From Hypoxylon rubiginosum (Eukaryota > Ascomycota > Sordariomycetes > Xylariales > Hypoxylaceae), in the NCBI GenBank assembly GCA_902806565.1, contig CADCXA010000062.1, positions 496,001 to 560,000 of the forward strand: 64,000 bases of DNA, given 5' to 3'. The position numbers and the translations under genes are program-made. Under the pieces are notes generated by a model. The model was not told the origin of the DNA and searched no databases. It saw nothing but the letters and a program-made list of their open reading frames with translations. Shown one piece after another: positions 22,038 to 32,720 of the stretch (positions are counted from its first letter, which is position 1; each line of letters starts with the position of its first letter).

Positions 22038-23291
22038 TTACTTCTTCTCCTCGAAGTAGAACTTGCCCAGCTTGTCGCCTTCGGTGGAGCTGCCCAGGAT
22101 CGGAGCACGCCCGCCCTCGCCACCATCGAGGCGCTCCCGCACGATGCGCTCGGCTGCCTCTCGCGTCGCTGGTCCGCCTACACCTTCTCGGAGAGCACTC
22201 GTGCGCGCTTGGCCAGGCTGCTGCACGGGGACAGGCCCGCGAGTTGTGGTATCGACGAACACGTCGTCGTCCGAGGTACCGACGTGGCCGCCTCCGTCCA
22301 CCGCTATGCCGTCGACATACTTGGCTTGTCGCGTCTCGGCGGCGGCTGATGCGCTGATAGGGGTATCGCTCCCGGTGTCTCGCAACTCGCGGTTCCGCGT
22401 CGTGGCCTCCTGGCTCAGGCCGGAACTGCTGCGCTCAAGGCCCCAGATGCCGGCGGCCCCGGCGGTTCCGGGTAGGGGTCTGCGGTGGTAGATGGGGCCG
22501 CTAACGGTGCTGTTGGCGCCCTCGCCGAAGCCGACGAGACTGGCGGTGCCGTCATCGCTCATGCGGTCCTCGTAGCCACCGACGGAGCGGCTCGCCATGT
22601 CCTCGTCCATAGGGTCGGCGGCGCCCGAATTGGAGTCGACGTCCATAGTGCGGTAGTTGGTGTCCATACTCATGCTACCGTCCTCGTCAACCTCGGTCAG
22701 CTCTGCGTCCATCTCGTCGCCGAACTGCTCGCCAGCTTCGGCTGTGGTCCGCGCGCCGACACTACCCGTCGCTGAGGCCGTGCCGACCGTGCTCATCTTG
22801 GTGATCGCGGTGGGCTGCCCGTTTGAGTCGAAGTAGGCCGGCGTCAACGGGGCCGAGGCTTGTTGCGCCGTGGACGTGGGCGTGGTCTGGGGGAAGTTCG
22901 CGTTACCGTGCTGCTGCTGGTTGGGGGCGCGCAGCGTGGAGACGCGTTCGAGACCGGCAAGGCGGCTGATGCGGTCCGCTCGCTCGGCTTCTAGGCTGTT
23001 GGTTGACGAGTGATGTTGGTGGCCTCGGAGACCTCCGAGGCCGTGAAACGCATGACCGCGGTGGCCATCCTTGATTGCGGTGGTAGAGAGGGCGGAAAGC
23101 GAAGTGGTGCCGCTGGTGGGAGTGCCGCTGTTGATGACATTGGTTTAGCAAATATCACGGAGGCAGTGGAATTGGGATTGGGATTGTGTCAGCGCGGGAG
23201 CGAGCACGTACGGCATGTCACTTGGGGTGTCCGGATTGGACGGTGGGGGAGGGATGTTAATGAGCATCGGCGCGGTTTGTTGCTGGGACAT
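22038..23291 (-). CDS. Hypothetical disordered protein, Ser/Gly/Asp-rich
   Basis: Two exons, 23291-23212 and 23127-22038, encode 389 residues. I do not recognise the family. Features visible: an N-terminal Pro-rich segment (NIPPPPSNPDTPSD), a Thr/Ser-rich stretch, a His/Gly-rich patch (GHAFHGLGGLRGHQHH), a short likely helix SLEAERADRISRLAGLERVS, an acidic Asp/Glu/Met-rich middle with repeated MD.D elements, and a basic-acidic C-terminal end that finishes GKFYFEEKK. There is no signal peptide, membrane helix or enzyme motif. The conserved-looking helix and the C-terminal end suggest a real nuclear or cytosolic regulatory protein. The ATG at 23291 is supported by the splice that joins MSQQQTAPMLINIPPPP to the downstream frame. 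The upstream 1.3 kb is free of genes. Confidence 0.72.
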
Positions 23292-24634
23292 CTTTGCTGT
23301 CGTTGGCTTGTCAAGAAAAACGTGTCGACGGTATAAGGTGTAGATTCCGATTCGATGCGGATCACGCGTCTAAGCTAGCAAGACGTGGCAGATGGCGAAT
23401 GGGGAAGTGTGGTACGATGTTCAATAGGTGTGGGAGGGAAGGATAACGGATGGTGGGGGTAAAAATAGGGAGGAGAATAAAGGAACTCAAGTGAAGTCAG
23501 TATGGAGGTATCAATTGGTGACGGGTGATTTTGATCCTTTGTTGACAACGGCTTTTTGCGATGATCAATTTAACTTTTGGTGAAGAAGAAAAAAAAAATA
23601 CGTCTCGTCTTCGGGATAGAAGGCTGGCCGGTTGCCTGGGCGTTCCTTGGGTTACAGGTGTGCTGTTGCGTGTTTGCTTGTGCTCTACAGTTATTAGGTA
23701 CCTAAAGGTGCAGCAGCTAAGGTGGGGGATGACGTAGGGCTGTAATCAGTCCTCAATCAGTCTCAATCAGTGCTAGCGCCGACTCACCTTAGTCTATATT
23801 GGGGACCTGGGGACTTATCCTATCACGTGTATGGTCCTTTCTAGGGTAGGTCCCCGCCCCCACAGATGGCGCTATCCTACAAGCATCAAACGATGCAACA
23901 ATCTTTGAGACCAACTTCGTCATCTAACTTGAGCAGCAAATGGGTTGGCAACATTTTGAAGATGTCAATAAAAAAGCTAATAATATGATACAGGAACAGA
24001 TTATACCTCTATTGACCCTAATAATCCTGTAGACTATCAACAAGTCAATTCACATATGCTGATGCGAGATATAATCCAGGTCGTATTGAGGCTTCTACGC
24101 ATTATATGTCATCCTCAGCCTTAGCCCCTTTACGGGGGCGCGTCAGCCAGTGCTAGTAGAAGACTGAGACTAATGCAGGCATTGGGAATACATCGGCAGT
24201 ATTTGTCTGTTTACAAATTCAATCGCATGAATCTCAAACAATTCGGTCGAGGACCACGATTAGTTTGAACTTGCGCTTATCGTCCATTGATGGTCGACGA
24301 AGTTGGGCTCCCCCCTCGGAGACGGCTTAGCGATTCGAGTCTACTTTGTAGACACCACGGAACGATCATGAAGTAAGGGGAAGTCTACGTAGGTACTCAA
24401 TGTTGTTATGAGTAACAGCTGCTTGAATGAGAACGTATCTCGTATGCTCTGCAGATATCCATCCCTCTTATCGCAAGCCACCTTGTGTCTCTGTATATCC
24501 AATCTCGGCCATTCGATGTTAAGAGATTTTGAGAGCACACAGGCTAAGAGAGAGGTTGAAATGGCTTCATAGTTCATCAGATCAGATACCTACCCACCTG
24601 GTACTCTTAGTAGATAGGTGATACTTACCTACTT
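23292..24634. other. Intergenic region, 1.3 kb
   Basis: Upstream of the disordered protein gene. It contains a purine/pyrimidine-rich promoter-like stretch near 23580-23610 and AGGTACCT-type motifs near 23697. No gene is supported. Short open stretches at 23940-24110 have no recognisable motif. Confidence 0.5.
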
Positions 24635-25249
24635 CTTATCCGTCGTCGCGGGGCACTCTTCAGTTCTTACACCTTGAGCTTAACGATCTGAATAGCGTTC
24701 AAGAATCCGCGCGGGAATTCCAGGAGAAGGAATCCAAGCTTCACGTTCTGTGGAACAACGCAGGAGTGTCCTGGCCGCCTCTTGGCAATGTGTCAAAGCA
24801 AGGCACAGAACTGTAGCTGGCGACCAACTGCATAGGACCCTTCCTATTCATTCAATTACTTCTACCTTTACTCGAAAAGGCGGTTGCCGATAGCCCGTCT
24901 GCCTCGGTGCGTGTGGTTTGGACGAGCAGTCAGATCATCGATCTTCAACCTACTCCTAGAGGCATCGATATGGCCACAGTCCGAACGCCGCCTAGGGATA
25001 GGGGGCTGAATTACATCAACTCGAAAGTAGGAAACTGCTTACTATCTTGCGAACCTATACGCTGGCCTCTCACGGGATATCACGATGGAAAAGAACGGCT
25101 GCTATGTGCACCCGTTTGGTAGGATCGCTCGAGAGACGGATATCGACAAGGACCGACTTGTAGCGTCGAAGGCCGAAGAGGATGGAGGCTCTAGAAAGGC
25201 AAGGGAGTTTTGGGAATTCTGTGAAGAGAAGGTGCGGGATTATTACTGA
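24635..25249 (+). pseudogene. Short-chain dehydrogenase pseudogene (light-induced ADH/Bli-4-like)
   Basis: Frame from about 24635 reads RGTLQFLHLELNDLNSV and then LHVLWNNAGVSWPP, the SDR core with its NNAG motif, but the N-terminal TGxxxGxG cofactor motif is absent. A TAG stop (24814-24816) replaces the Gln of the usual ELQLATNCIGPF segment; the implied change is C to T in a CpA context. The catalytic tyrosine block survives as YINSKVGN. Soon after, the frame shifts and the proline-glycine loop is missing; the tail resumes from the segment GCYVHPFGRI through REFWEFCEEKVRDYY to TGA 25247-25249, typical of fungal SDRs of this type. At least four lesions (N-terminal truncation, nonsense, internal deletion, frameshift) make it non-functional. 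Confidence 0.8.
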
Positions 25250-25572
25250 TAGTCTAACTAGGTATTTATCTGGTGAGGGTCTGGGCTCTTGGATTGTTTA
25301 ACATCCGCTTCGAATTTGGCGTACTCAAATGATTGATATATTGTACCTACCTCTTCGTGAGTTAGTGACCTAGCGCGTCGAGAAATCCTGGGCGAATTAT
25401 GGAAATACGAAACTTCCGAGAGAACAGCTGGAATGACTACATATTGAGAGGCATTTTTTAATGCTAATGAATGTTCATTTCGTCGTAAATAGTTATATAA
25501 ATCCATTGGCATCTCACACCTTGTCGACGTCATCTCCATTTCCCCACTTGCCAGATTGACAAAGGAGAAGCC
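25250..25572. other. Intergenic region, 323 bp
   Basis: Contains a 93-codon open frame on the minus strand (25258-25539) that has no recognisable motif and no clear gene structure; I do not count it as a gene. Confidence 0.45.
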
Positions 25573-26031
25573 TTAGAAAACACCAGGGGTAAAGTCGATT
25601 ACCTGGGCCTTGTCGACGATGTCTTTGATACTTGTGACGAACTCCCGATGAGCCGGGTCTGCTTCGAGGTAATACTTCCTATCTTCCTCATTCTCAAACT
25701 GGGCGATGAAGGCGTGCGTCAAGCCATTCTACACGTGCGGCGGTTAGGAGGTAGGGTTGGGTAGGCATATTAATAAAGCAGAACGAAGCTCAGCTCACCT
25801 GAAGACCTTCGGGGCTGTTATCCTTTCCTCCGCCGAGGATCTTGACATAAGTCTTCTTGGTGGTGGGGTGAAGACATTTCGTACTCAAGGCCAGCATTCG
25901 GTTGCAAGCCTGCAAAGAGAGTCAGCACATGGGCGTTCTGTTATTTGAACTCTGCCTAGTCTTACATCCTTGTCTTCTTCGGGCGGGACAAGATCCTTAA
26001 ACTTGAAGAGGACGATATGATAGATGGTCAT
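25573..26031 (-). CDS. Dabb (stress-responsive A/B barrel) domain protein
   Basis: Exons 26031-25966, 25909-25799, 25728-25573 encode 110 residues, the normal single-domain size. The N-terminal strand MTIYHIVLFKFKDLVP contains the conserved histidine (H-I-V-L-F-K) of Dabb proteins; the rest includes NGLTHAFIAQFENEED, YLEADPAHREFV and a C-terminal strand ending VIDFTPGVF. Dabb proteins form dimeric alpha+beta barrels; most are of unknown function in fungi, and a few relatives in plants and fungi act as polyketide cyclases. There is no targeting signal. It sits beside an SDR pseudogene and an F-box gene, so there is no strong context for a biosynthetic role. Confidence 0.88.
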
Positions 26032-26423
26032 GGTGTAAAATGTTCAGTTGTTTCGTGTGCTACGGATAAAGAATAGTAGGGTGGGCTGTAGTTGTGCGCA
26101 TCGTATTACGATCATCATGCCAATTATCATCACAACTAAGCAAGGGAGGGTTAGGCAGGTTAGATCATTAATCAGAGTAATACGTTTAAAGGGGCGTTTT
26201 CGTTGAATATGCATCTAAATAGGATGGTACTACAGTGTCCAGGTGGCGATAAGCTTTCGGTTCGCTGGAAACAACTAACTCTCGCTAAGTCCGATGGCGA
26301 AGTCCCCGACAAACCGACACCGACAAACCGACACCGACAAGCAAATAGGTCATTCACACCTCACACCTACGACATTGGTTGACATTATCCACCGTCATCG
26401 AGAACACATTAAAATCGGCGAAA
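26032..26423. promoter_or_regulatory. Divergent promoter region between Dabb and F-box genes
   Basis: 392 bp between outward-transcribed genes. A triple direct repeat of the unit CCGACAAACCGACA is visible around 26305-26342. Confidence 0.5.
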
Positions 26424-27407
26424 ATGCGCAAAATGGATGCTTCGGATGATGAAGAATTGGGGGAGCTGGAAGACAAGACCGAAGCACTCACCCTCCGCTC
26501 TAAACGTACAGAGAGGGCCCGCAAGAGACAAGCGAAGAAGGCCAAGAAGCCCGGCCGTGAGTCGCAAGATCTTCTGGCGCTTCCGTACGAGCTCGTCTTG
26601 GAAATAGTTACTCTCCTACGCCCTAGCGATATCTTCAACCTCGCACGGGTCAGTAGAACGTACCACGAATTTATCGTCCAGGAAGAATGTCGCATCTCTA
26701 GGGATATCACGAGCTGGCGTTATGCATGTCTCGAGAAGTGCTTTCGCCTACCCGTCGTTATGCAGAATATCGACCCGAGCATTCGCGACTACGTGCAGAG
26801 CCCTGAACGGCAGGATCTTCTTACCATCCACAAGAAACCCTACCAGCACGTACAACCTCCGGATCCAGCAGAGGTCTGCACTTGCCTGACCTGTTTGCTA
26901 CGGTGGTCATCTCTCTGCTTGATTGTAGATTTCGCCCACTGGCAACGGAATCTGGACATTGGAGAGCCGATCCCCATGATCGCACGAGGCAAGCATCCGG
27001 AATGGAACCAGGCTCTGATAGCCTCTAACGCGGTTATCGTCCGGAAGGCGTTGCGGAGTCCGCTGTGGCATGCCCGGCTCCTTGAAGCCCATCTAGACTC
27101 CACCACACGATCCATCCGGCGACATGCGGCTAACAAGGGTAACAAGCGGCGGCGTTTCCGCATGTTGAAGGAGGAGATGGAGTCCGGTTCAGACCTATTT
27201 CTAGAGAGGAGCGGCCCGCCGAGTTTCGACTTCCCTTTCCACAGAGACAATTACTATATGCTAGAAGCCTACCTCCCCAACCGAGGATGGAATGCTGATC
27301 GGGAGAGTTGGATGTACGTGCCTGCCGAGCAGCATGACACAGACCTTCAGTACATCGTCAAATGGGTCGAGAGACTGCAGAAAACAGCCACCGAAGCGGG
27401 AGCATAG
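26424..27407 (+). CDS. F-box domain protein
   Basis: Intronless frame of 327 residues from ATG 26424; the frame is open a little further upstream but only from a TTG. After an acidic start (MDASDDEELGELED) comes a basic Lys/Arg stretch (RARKRQAKKAKK) that could be a nuclear localisation signal, then the F-box at about residues 49-85 (LLALPYELVLEIVTLLRPSD, then NLARVSRTY). F-boxes bind Skp1 in SCF ubiquitin ligases. The remainder has a CTCLTCLLRW motif and several tryptophans, a layout common in a large group of filamentous-fungal F-box proteins with unknown substrates. No leucine-rich or WD40 repeats are seen. Confidence 0.88.
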   Translation: MRKMDASDDEELGELEDKTEALTLRSKRTERARKRQAKKAKKPGRESQDLLALPYELVLEIVTLLRPSDIFNLARVSRTYHEFIVQEECRISRDITSWRYACLEKCFRLPVVMQNIDPSIRDYVQSPERQDLLTIHKKPYQHVQPPDPAEVCTCLTCLLRWSSLCLIVDFAHWQRNLDIGEPIPMIARGKHPEWNQALIASNAVIVRKALRSPLWHARLLEAHLDSTTRSIRRHAANKGNKRRRFRMLKEEMESGSDLFLERSGPPSFDFPFHRDNYYMLEAYLPNRGWNADRESWMYVPAEQHDTDLQYIVKWVERLQKTATEAGA

Positions 27408-27723
27408 CACACGACGAGCCTGTAGGTAATACGGCTTTCAGTACGATTCTACTGCATATTTCGGCTCGCAACTCGATATTGCAGATGAATCAAGTCGGAT
27501 ACAGTACAATACACCCTGCGCCTTACCGCCTATATCACTGCTCGACCTAAAGCGCCAGCCCCGTGCTGTAGTCCGTATTCCTTATACAAAATTCCAAGGG
27601 ACGGCAACAAGATGCATACCCAATTATGATAACCACTAAGGACGAACATGATCTCTTTGCTTAACCTATTGTCTGACTCAACACCTCCGCGACCTTAACA
27701 TATCCCAAATTCTTCACTTTTTC
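27408..27723. other. Intergenic region between convergent genes, 316 bp
   Basis: Lies between the F-box stop and the stop of the next minus-strand gene; it should hold both polyadenylation regions. Nothing else is seen. Confidence 0.5.
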
Positions 27724-28539
27724 CTAGCACGTCGACCTAGCATCAAAATTCGATTGTCGCGACAGACTTGCTCCACCCAGAGATGCACGTTGGTCCTTGT
27801 TGAGAGTCAGGATACTGCTCAGTCTGTCCGGCAAATGTCTTTCCATTCGACTCACTGCGCGGATATGCTGTTCCGCGGGTGGCTGCAGAATAATGCTCGC
27901 AAATCCAGCTTCGAGACTACCGGCGCGTTCTTCCGTACGTGATCTAGCTCGGTATGGTCGGTTTTGGCGCCGGAAAAAGTTCCGTATGGTACAAGCTCGG
28001 GTACGGGTTGGAGTAGGAACTAAACTCTCGGTTTGAATAGGGAGCAAACGGGGAGACAGGCCAGAGGATGGCGTCTTTGCCATAGGCGCGATCGCGTTGT
28101 GATACATCTCCGTGGCGGCCTGGTGATCGGTAAACCGATCTTCAGCCTCCTCTTCTGAATCATGTCTCGACACTGGTAATGACGCCGTCTCCGCCACCGT
28201 GTGGCTGCTTTGCGGCGATTGTTCCTCCGGACCCCATGACTTCCGGCGTGGGCGGCCTAGATCGATTAACTGGGTTTTGGCTTGGTAGCGCTGCCCGGTC
28301 TGCGCGGTGCCTTTGACGATAGTGGCCTCGAAGGTGGTATCGGAAGGATACGTGACGCTACTCCGTATAGACACCCGGTTCTCGCGGTCGGAATAGTACG
28401 CCGAATTCCGGTTCTGCGACCGGCCGAACCCCCATCTCCTAGTGCTGGAGCTGGGCTGCCGGCTTGGGCCAAGGACCGACGGGCTGATGTAAGATCGAGA
28501 GCGGATGGACTCGGCGGCACTATCGTGATGGGCATCCAT
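27724..28539 (-). CDS. Hypothetical disordered protein, Ser/Arg-rich
   Basis: Single frame of 271 residues starting MDAHHDSAAESIRSRSYISP at 28539. I do not recognise the family. The sequence is polar and low-complexity with many Ser, Arg and Gln; RRWGFGRSQNRNSAYYSDREN near residue 35, an acidic patch DSEEEAEDRF mid-way and a basic IRNFFRRQNRPYRARSR segment near residue 185 are the most protein-like parts. There is no signal peptide, membrane helix or catalytic motif. The intact long frame in a compositionally normal region supports a real gene, but the absence of known motifs keeps confidence moderate. Confidence 0.55.
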   Translation of the reverse strand: MDAHHDSAAESIRSRSYISPSVLGPSRQPSSSTRRWGFGRSQNRNSAYYSDRENRVSIRSSVTYPSDTTFEATIVKGTAQTGQRYQAKTQLIDLGRPRRKSWGPEEQSPQSSHTVAETASLPVSRHDSEEEAEDRFTDHQAATEMYHNAIAPMAKTPSSGLSPRLLPIQTESLVPTPTRTRACTIRNFFRRQNRPYRARSRTEERAGSLEAGFASIILQPPAEQHIRAVSRMERHLPDRLSSILTLNKDQRASLGGASLSRQSNFDARSTC

Positions 28540-29236
28540 GATGTCGAGTTGGGTCTAGTTCGGACTCGTCGACGATGCGACGAGTTCTTTTATTCGCCCT
28601 TTCCCACGACGAATGAGAAAGGAAGACGGGGCCCCCCATACGGCAGCATCATAAAAAAGAAACCCCATTGGTAGGACGATGGAAAATGATGAATCAGGGT
28701 CTTCGACGTGTTGGCGCCTACGTGGCATATCCATATGCTACTTATCTATTATTATGCCGCGCAATTCACTACTTCTCGATCACGGCAAAGTCATGCTCGC
28801 ACGTTCATCCAATGCCCGAAAATTGCCCACTATTGCATCTTGTTTGAATTACAGTAAGATCATCTAGCATCTACCTAGTTTGAAGTTTGTCATGGAGATA
28901 GTTCAATTGTTATTGAGCCATCGTCACGGATGATGTTCTCCACAGCAGGGCCCGGAGAAGTACGCCACCTTCGTGCACTCCAGGGACGCCTCCGGCCTTT
29001 TACAACCACCGACTACATTATGCTTAGACGTACAAGTAACATGTGTCTGCCTAGTCCAAGCTCAAGTTAATAAGTCCGGTTCGGCGGTAGCGGTGCGTGG
29101 CGGTCGTTGAGAAGCGTCGGCTGCTTGTTCGTCTTGTCTCTGCGTGTGTATGACACTCAGTACGGTCTCAAAGTGTGACACACATGTTCAATAGCTCACC
29201 TCTTCCTTCGCTAAATAGGCAAGCTTATGTATCTTT
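28540..29236. other. Intergenic region, 0.7 kb
   Basis: Upstream of the Ser/Arg-rich gene and downstream of the GMC pseudogene. No supported gene or RNA. Confidence 0.5.
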
Positions 29237-30806
29237 TCACAAGCCCGCCCGTATCATTCGCGCTGCATGTTCCGCCACACCGTACACTGTAACTTGCGGG
29301 TTGGTTCGCGGCGTGAGTGGAATGATACTTGCGTCGCAGACGCGCAGATTCCGGCACCCGTGAACACGCAGCTGCGCATCTACCACACCTCCGAGGTCCT
29401 TCGGCATCATGGAACAAGTTCCGGTGAAGTGATGTGCGCCGACGGTGGTCTTGCGTAGGTAGTCCTTGGCGACATTCAAGTCCGCGAAGCTGCCGGCCGG
29501 AGGCGCTGACGGATTGCGCTTGCCGCCGGCCACCAGGTGGCTGGCTAGAGGTTCCGTGGTGGCGATTTTCTCCGCGAATCGCAGGTGCCGAGCCATGATC
29601 TCGAGATCGAGAGGGTGGGCTAGATATTTCGGATCAATGGCGACAGCCGACGGGCTAATTGACGAGCTGGTTACATGCACCGAGCCGCGCGATAGGGGAT
29701 GGGCAAGGAGCAGGGTTAGGGTCAAGTAGTTATCCTGTCCTGGAGGGGGAGGGGCCATCCACCCATCGCCAGTAGGTCCTGCGAAACCGGGAATCGCGAT
29801 ATAGCATCCGGTTGACTCCGAGGGCGAAGTAAGGATAGAATGAACAAACGACTCATGCGATTGCATGAATGCCTTTGACATACTGTGACTGTCCGAAACG
29901 CCACTTTGCAACAGTGTGGTCAGCTCTGCCAGATCCTCCCCAGTCTCCAACCCCGGAGTTGGCAACTGAGCAACTAGATTCGCACCGCTTCTAGACATGG
30001 GGCCCTTCTGGCTTGCGTAGGCTTCCATGGCCGCGGCAATAGCATCCGCGTCTTGCCGGATAAGCTTGTCCATGGTCTCCAAGCCCGGCTGATTGTACAC
30101 CTGGAAGCTCACTTTGTCCAGATGGTCAGGTTGGGTCGCGATCGGGCCGGCTCGAGGTACGCATTTCCAGCGTAGCTTCTTTGCTTGGTGAGGGGATGAA
30201 TGGAGTCCGCTACTACCGCCCCGCCGGAGAGCTCGCCACTGAAAGGATCGCCGGTCGTTGGGAAGCCGAGAGCAGAGAGCGTCTCCGTCCAGATTCTCGG
30301 CCATTCCGTGTCCGCTTCGGGGACGGTGAGTTGGATAGAACCTTTGGCATCTGCAGAAGGCGATGTGTACGAATTTTTCATGGACTCGCAAAAGCTCTGC
30401 CAGCCCCATCCCGGATTTCCTAGGCTTTCCCACGCGTCGATATTGGCCTTCGAGGTCGCGCTGAAAGCAAGACCGTTAAGCGCACTAGATCCGCCCAGGA
30501 GTCGGCCCTGCGGGAAGCCAATTTCTCGGCCTTCGAGTCCCCGCTAGGTATCTAAGAATGAGTGCTTTCCTAGTGCGGCAGTGGTTTGTACGTACCTGCG
30601 GAATAGTCTTGAAATCCCATGCGGACTCGGTGCGGATCAAAGAAGGCCACATACCGGGGACGTTGACCCGCGGGTCGGACGTCTAATCTTGGCCAGCCTC
30701 GATCACGAGAACGTCGGTACCGCCGTCCTCGGAGATCCTAGTAGCTAAAATGAGGCCTGCTAGTCCACCGCCAACGGATGATATAGTGGAAGCTTTCAGA
30801 AGACAT
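29237..30806 (-). pseudogene. GMC oxidoreductase pseudogene
   Basis: A glucose-methanol-choline oxidoreductase with several breaks. It starts MSSESFHYII at 30806; one extra base then shifts frame just before the FAD-binding GGGLAGLILATRIS. After VLVIEAGQD an in-frame TAG stops translation, and TSDPRVNVPG continues beyond it. A normal intron follows (donor after IPQ), then a segment with GFPQGRLLGGSSALNG, the GMC signature. At about 30112 the reading frame changes again and roughly 80-90 residues expected between LTIWTK and ETMDKLIRQ are absent, removing the second GMC signature and part of the FAD domain. The C-terminal half is clean, with HHFTGTCSM (catalytic His) and TNPQVTVYG. Four independent lesions show a dead gene. 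An unrelated intact GMC gene lies beyond the RIP island at 61214-63240. Confidence 0.85.
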
Positions 30807-31118
30807 GACGATCGAGCTGTGTTAAGTTGTTGGTACGGAATTAGGTAGGACGGATGAGTTGAAGGAAACAAGCTACCTACCACCTAGGTACTCAGGTACA
30901 TAGGGAATCAGGGAGGCATCCGACCGAAGCGTTCGACGGGTAGTGGATACAATGCGCAATACGTAATTTTTGGATGGGTTTATCTTGTGGCACCCTACCG
31001 GCAGCCTACAGTAGTCGTCGTAGTCGTCGGATGGGCTGTTGGTTACACGAGGGATAGAAGCATCGGTTGGCATAAATTTGTTTGCAATTTAATCATCCCC
31101 AACAATACCTCGACATAA
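30807..31118. other. Intergenic region, 312 bp
   Basis: Rich in ACCTAGGTA and AGGTAGG motifs (around 30843-30898). No gene seen. Confidence 0.5.
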
Positions 31119-32187
31119 CTAGCTGCTAGCATATGGCCACCCATTGATCCCAGCCGTCATTTGCACTCCTTCCTTTATCTGCTCGGCCTGCCCTTTCAGT
31201 TCATCTACATCCCAATTGGCCCAAACGGAGCGCCCATTGAGGAATGAAGCCTCCGGGCTGGACATCCAAAGGAGAAAATGAGCGGGTAGTTGAACTATTA
31301 TAATAAGTTGACCGTTAGTGAGATGTTCAAGTAAGCCTACCTTAGATAGGTAGGTATTGATGTGTCAAATAGCTGATCTACTAACCTTTATCCATGGGCA
31401 CAGACTCGGCTTTCCCACCACTCTTTTTGAATATTGCTGTCTCTACCGCTCCAGGGTGAACGGTAGCTGCGAAAACATCGGGCTGTTCCGAGGCGAGGAA
31501 TTCGATCAGCTTCGTCTGGGCAAGCTTCGAAGCAACGTAAGCTGACAGCCCGGGTAGCATTGAACTCGGTAGCGATGTGACGCCGCTGGTAACTGCTAAG
31601 ACAGTAGCATGAGACGCGTTCTTAGTTGGCGTGAAGACCTTGATGGCGAGGAATACAGTTTTGGTGTTTGTCTGGACCAAGATTAATACGTGGGTTAGAT
31701 AGTCTGAATAGGGCTTGTTCGCTCATGCCTCGAAATTTTGCCACCAGGTATCAGTGCTTGCCAAAGCCATAGGTGAGCGCTCCGTAACGTAGCCGGCAGC
31801 AAGAATCAATACGTCCCATGTTCTTATTTCCGCGGCAACACGTTGGAGTGCATCTTCCTGAGTTACGTCGACGGCGAAAACCTCCTTTGATACGTGATCC
31901 GGAAGCTGTGAGGCTGTCTCCTCTAATGCTGCCTTGGTACGGCCTAACAGCACCAGGCGCGCAGCTCCAGCGCTAGCATATGCGATTGCCGTCTCGCGAC
32001 CTATGCCGCTCCCCTACAAATGAAGCAATTAGATTGTATTTGATGAATTACGGATGTAGGCAAGGCTCACCGCCCCCGTGATCACAATCGTTTTCCCCGC
32101 CGCCGTCAGCTCTGGACGGGATGGAGAAATCGCCGGATACGTATTATTGTGCCAGCTTGCCGTTGGCGATGGTAGTGGCGGCTGCAT
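31119..32187 (-). CDS. Short-chain dehydrogenase/reductase 2
   Basis: Four exons, 32187-32071, 32013-31729, 31671-31386, 31294-31119, encode 287 residues. The cofactor motif TGAGSGIG is split by the first intron; ILAAGYV replaces the usual NNAG element; catalytic residues are Ser of TSGVTSLPS and the Y-xxx-K of YVASK. Further downstream VHPGAVETAIF is the PG loop. NAD(P)-dependent cytosolic oxidoreductase by family. The second intron begins with GC rather than GT (after 31729) and ends in AG; the frame and family alignment (WWQNFE joined to TNTKTVFLA) leave little doubt. It is divergent from the FAD oxidase at 32721. Confidence 0.87.
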
Positions 32188-32720
32188 TTTCCCCCCAAGG
32201 TGAAAGGTATACGGCCTCTGTCTAGAAGTTCGATGTGTACGGAAGGGAACAGCAAAGGCAGTATTCTTAAAGCATGCGAATCCAAGAATACTAACGACTG
32301 TGTCACGAGGTCAGCCATGCGAGGGGAGATAAATCTACCAGGCACCTAGGTAGGTACCTATCTGTTGCACAAAGAGCCACGAAAGAGACCTAACAGTTGT
32401 CGGCTCTGGGTGTACATACCTACCTCCTAGGTACCTATGGAGCGAAACAAAGAGGTCTACCTAGCAATCTTACCGCTACTGAAACACGCCACAATGCAAG
32501 GGCCAGGTTATAGTGGGAACATGTGCTGTTCGCTCCGCGATGCAAGTCAGCTTCACGGGGCTTATATGGTGTTAGGTTTCTAAGGTTAGGTCTAACCAAC
32601 GGCGCTATTAATCCTTAGGTCTCTTTAGCCTTCTTGAACTTCACTGGCCCATCCTTTCTCAACAACTCCTATGATACATTGTGGACAAGTTTGAGTTCAG
32701 TAGCGACAACATAAAGCATC
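32188..32720. promoter_or_regulatory. Divergent promoter region, 533 bp
   Basis: Between SDR 2 and FAD oxidase 2. It contains two dense groups of ACCTAGGTAGGTACC-like motifs (about 32341-32362 and 32416-32441), the densest occurrence in the window. Confidence 0.55.

Noticed and set aside
22063..22775. Plus-strand frames of 96-142 codons opposite the disordered protein gene
   Set aside because: Antisense shadows of a GC-rich exon with no motif and no splice support.
25258..25539. 93-codon minus-strand frame between the SDR pseudogene and the Dabb gene
   Set aside because: No recognisable domain, and it lies in what should be the 3' region of the Dabb gene; not enough to call a gene.
22038..26031. 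Dabb protein as a polyketide cyclase of the left-hand cluster
   Set aside because: It is separated from the cluster by PNS1, a HET remnant and other ordinary genes, and single-domain Dabb proteins are common in fungi without such a role.
29237..30433. 398-codon frame taken as an intact GMC protein
   Set aside because: Its N-terminal 100 codons are out of frame with the GMC sequence; the real reading requires three frames and crosses a stop.
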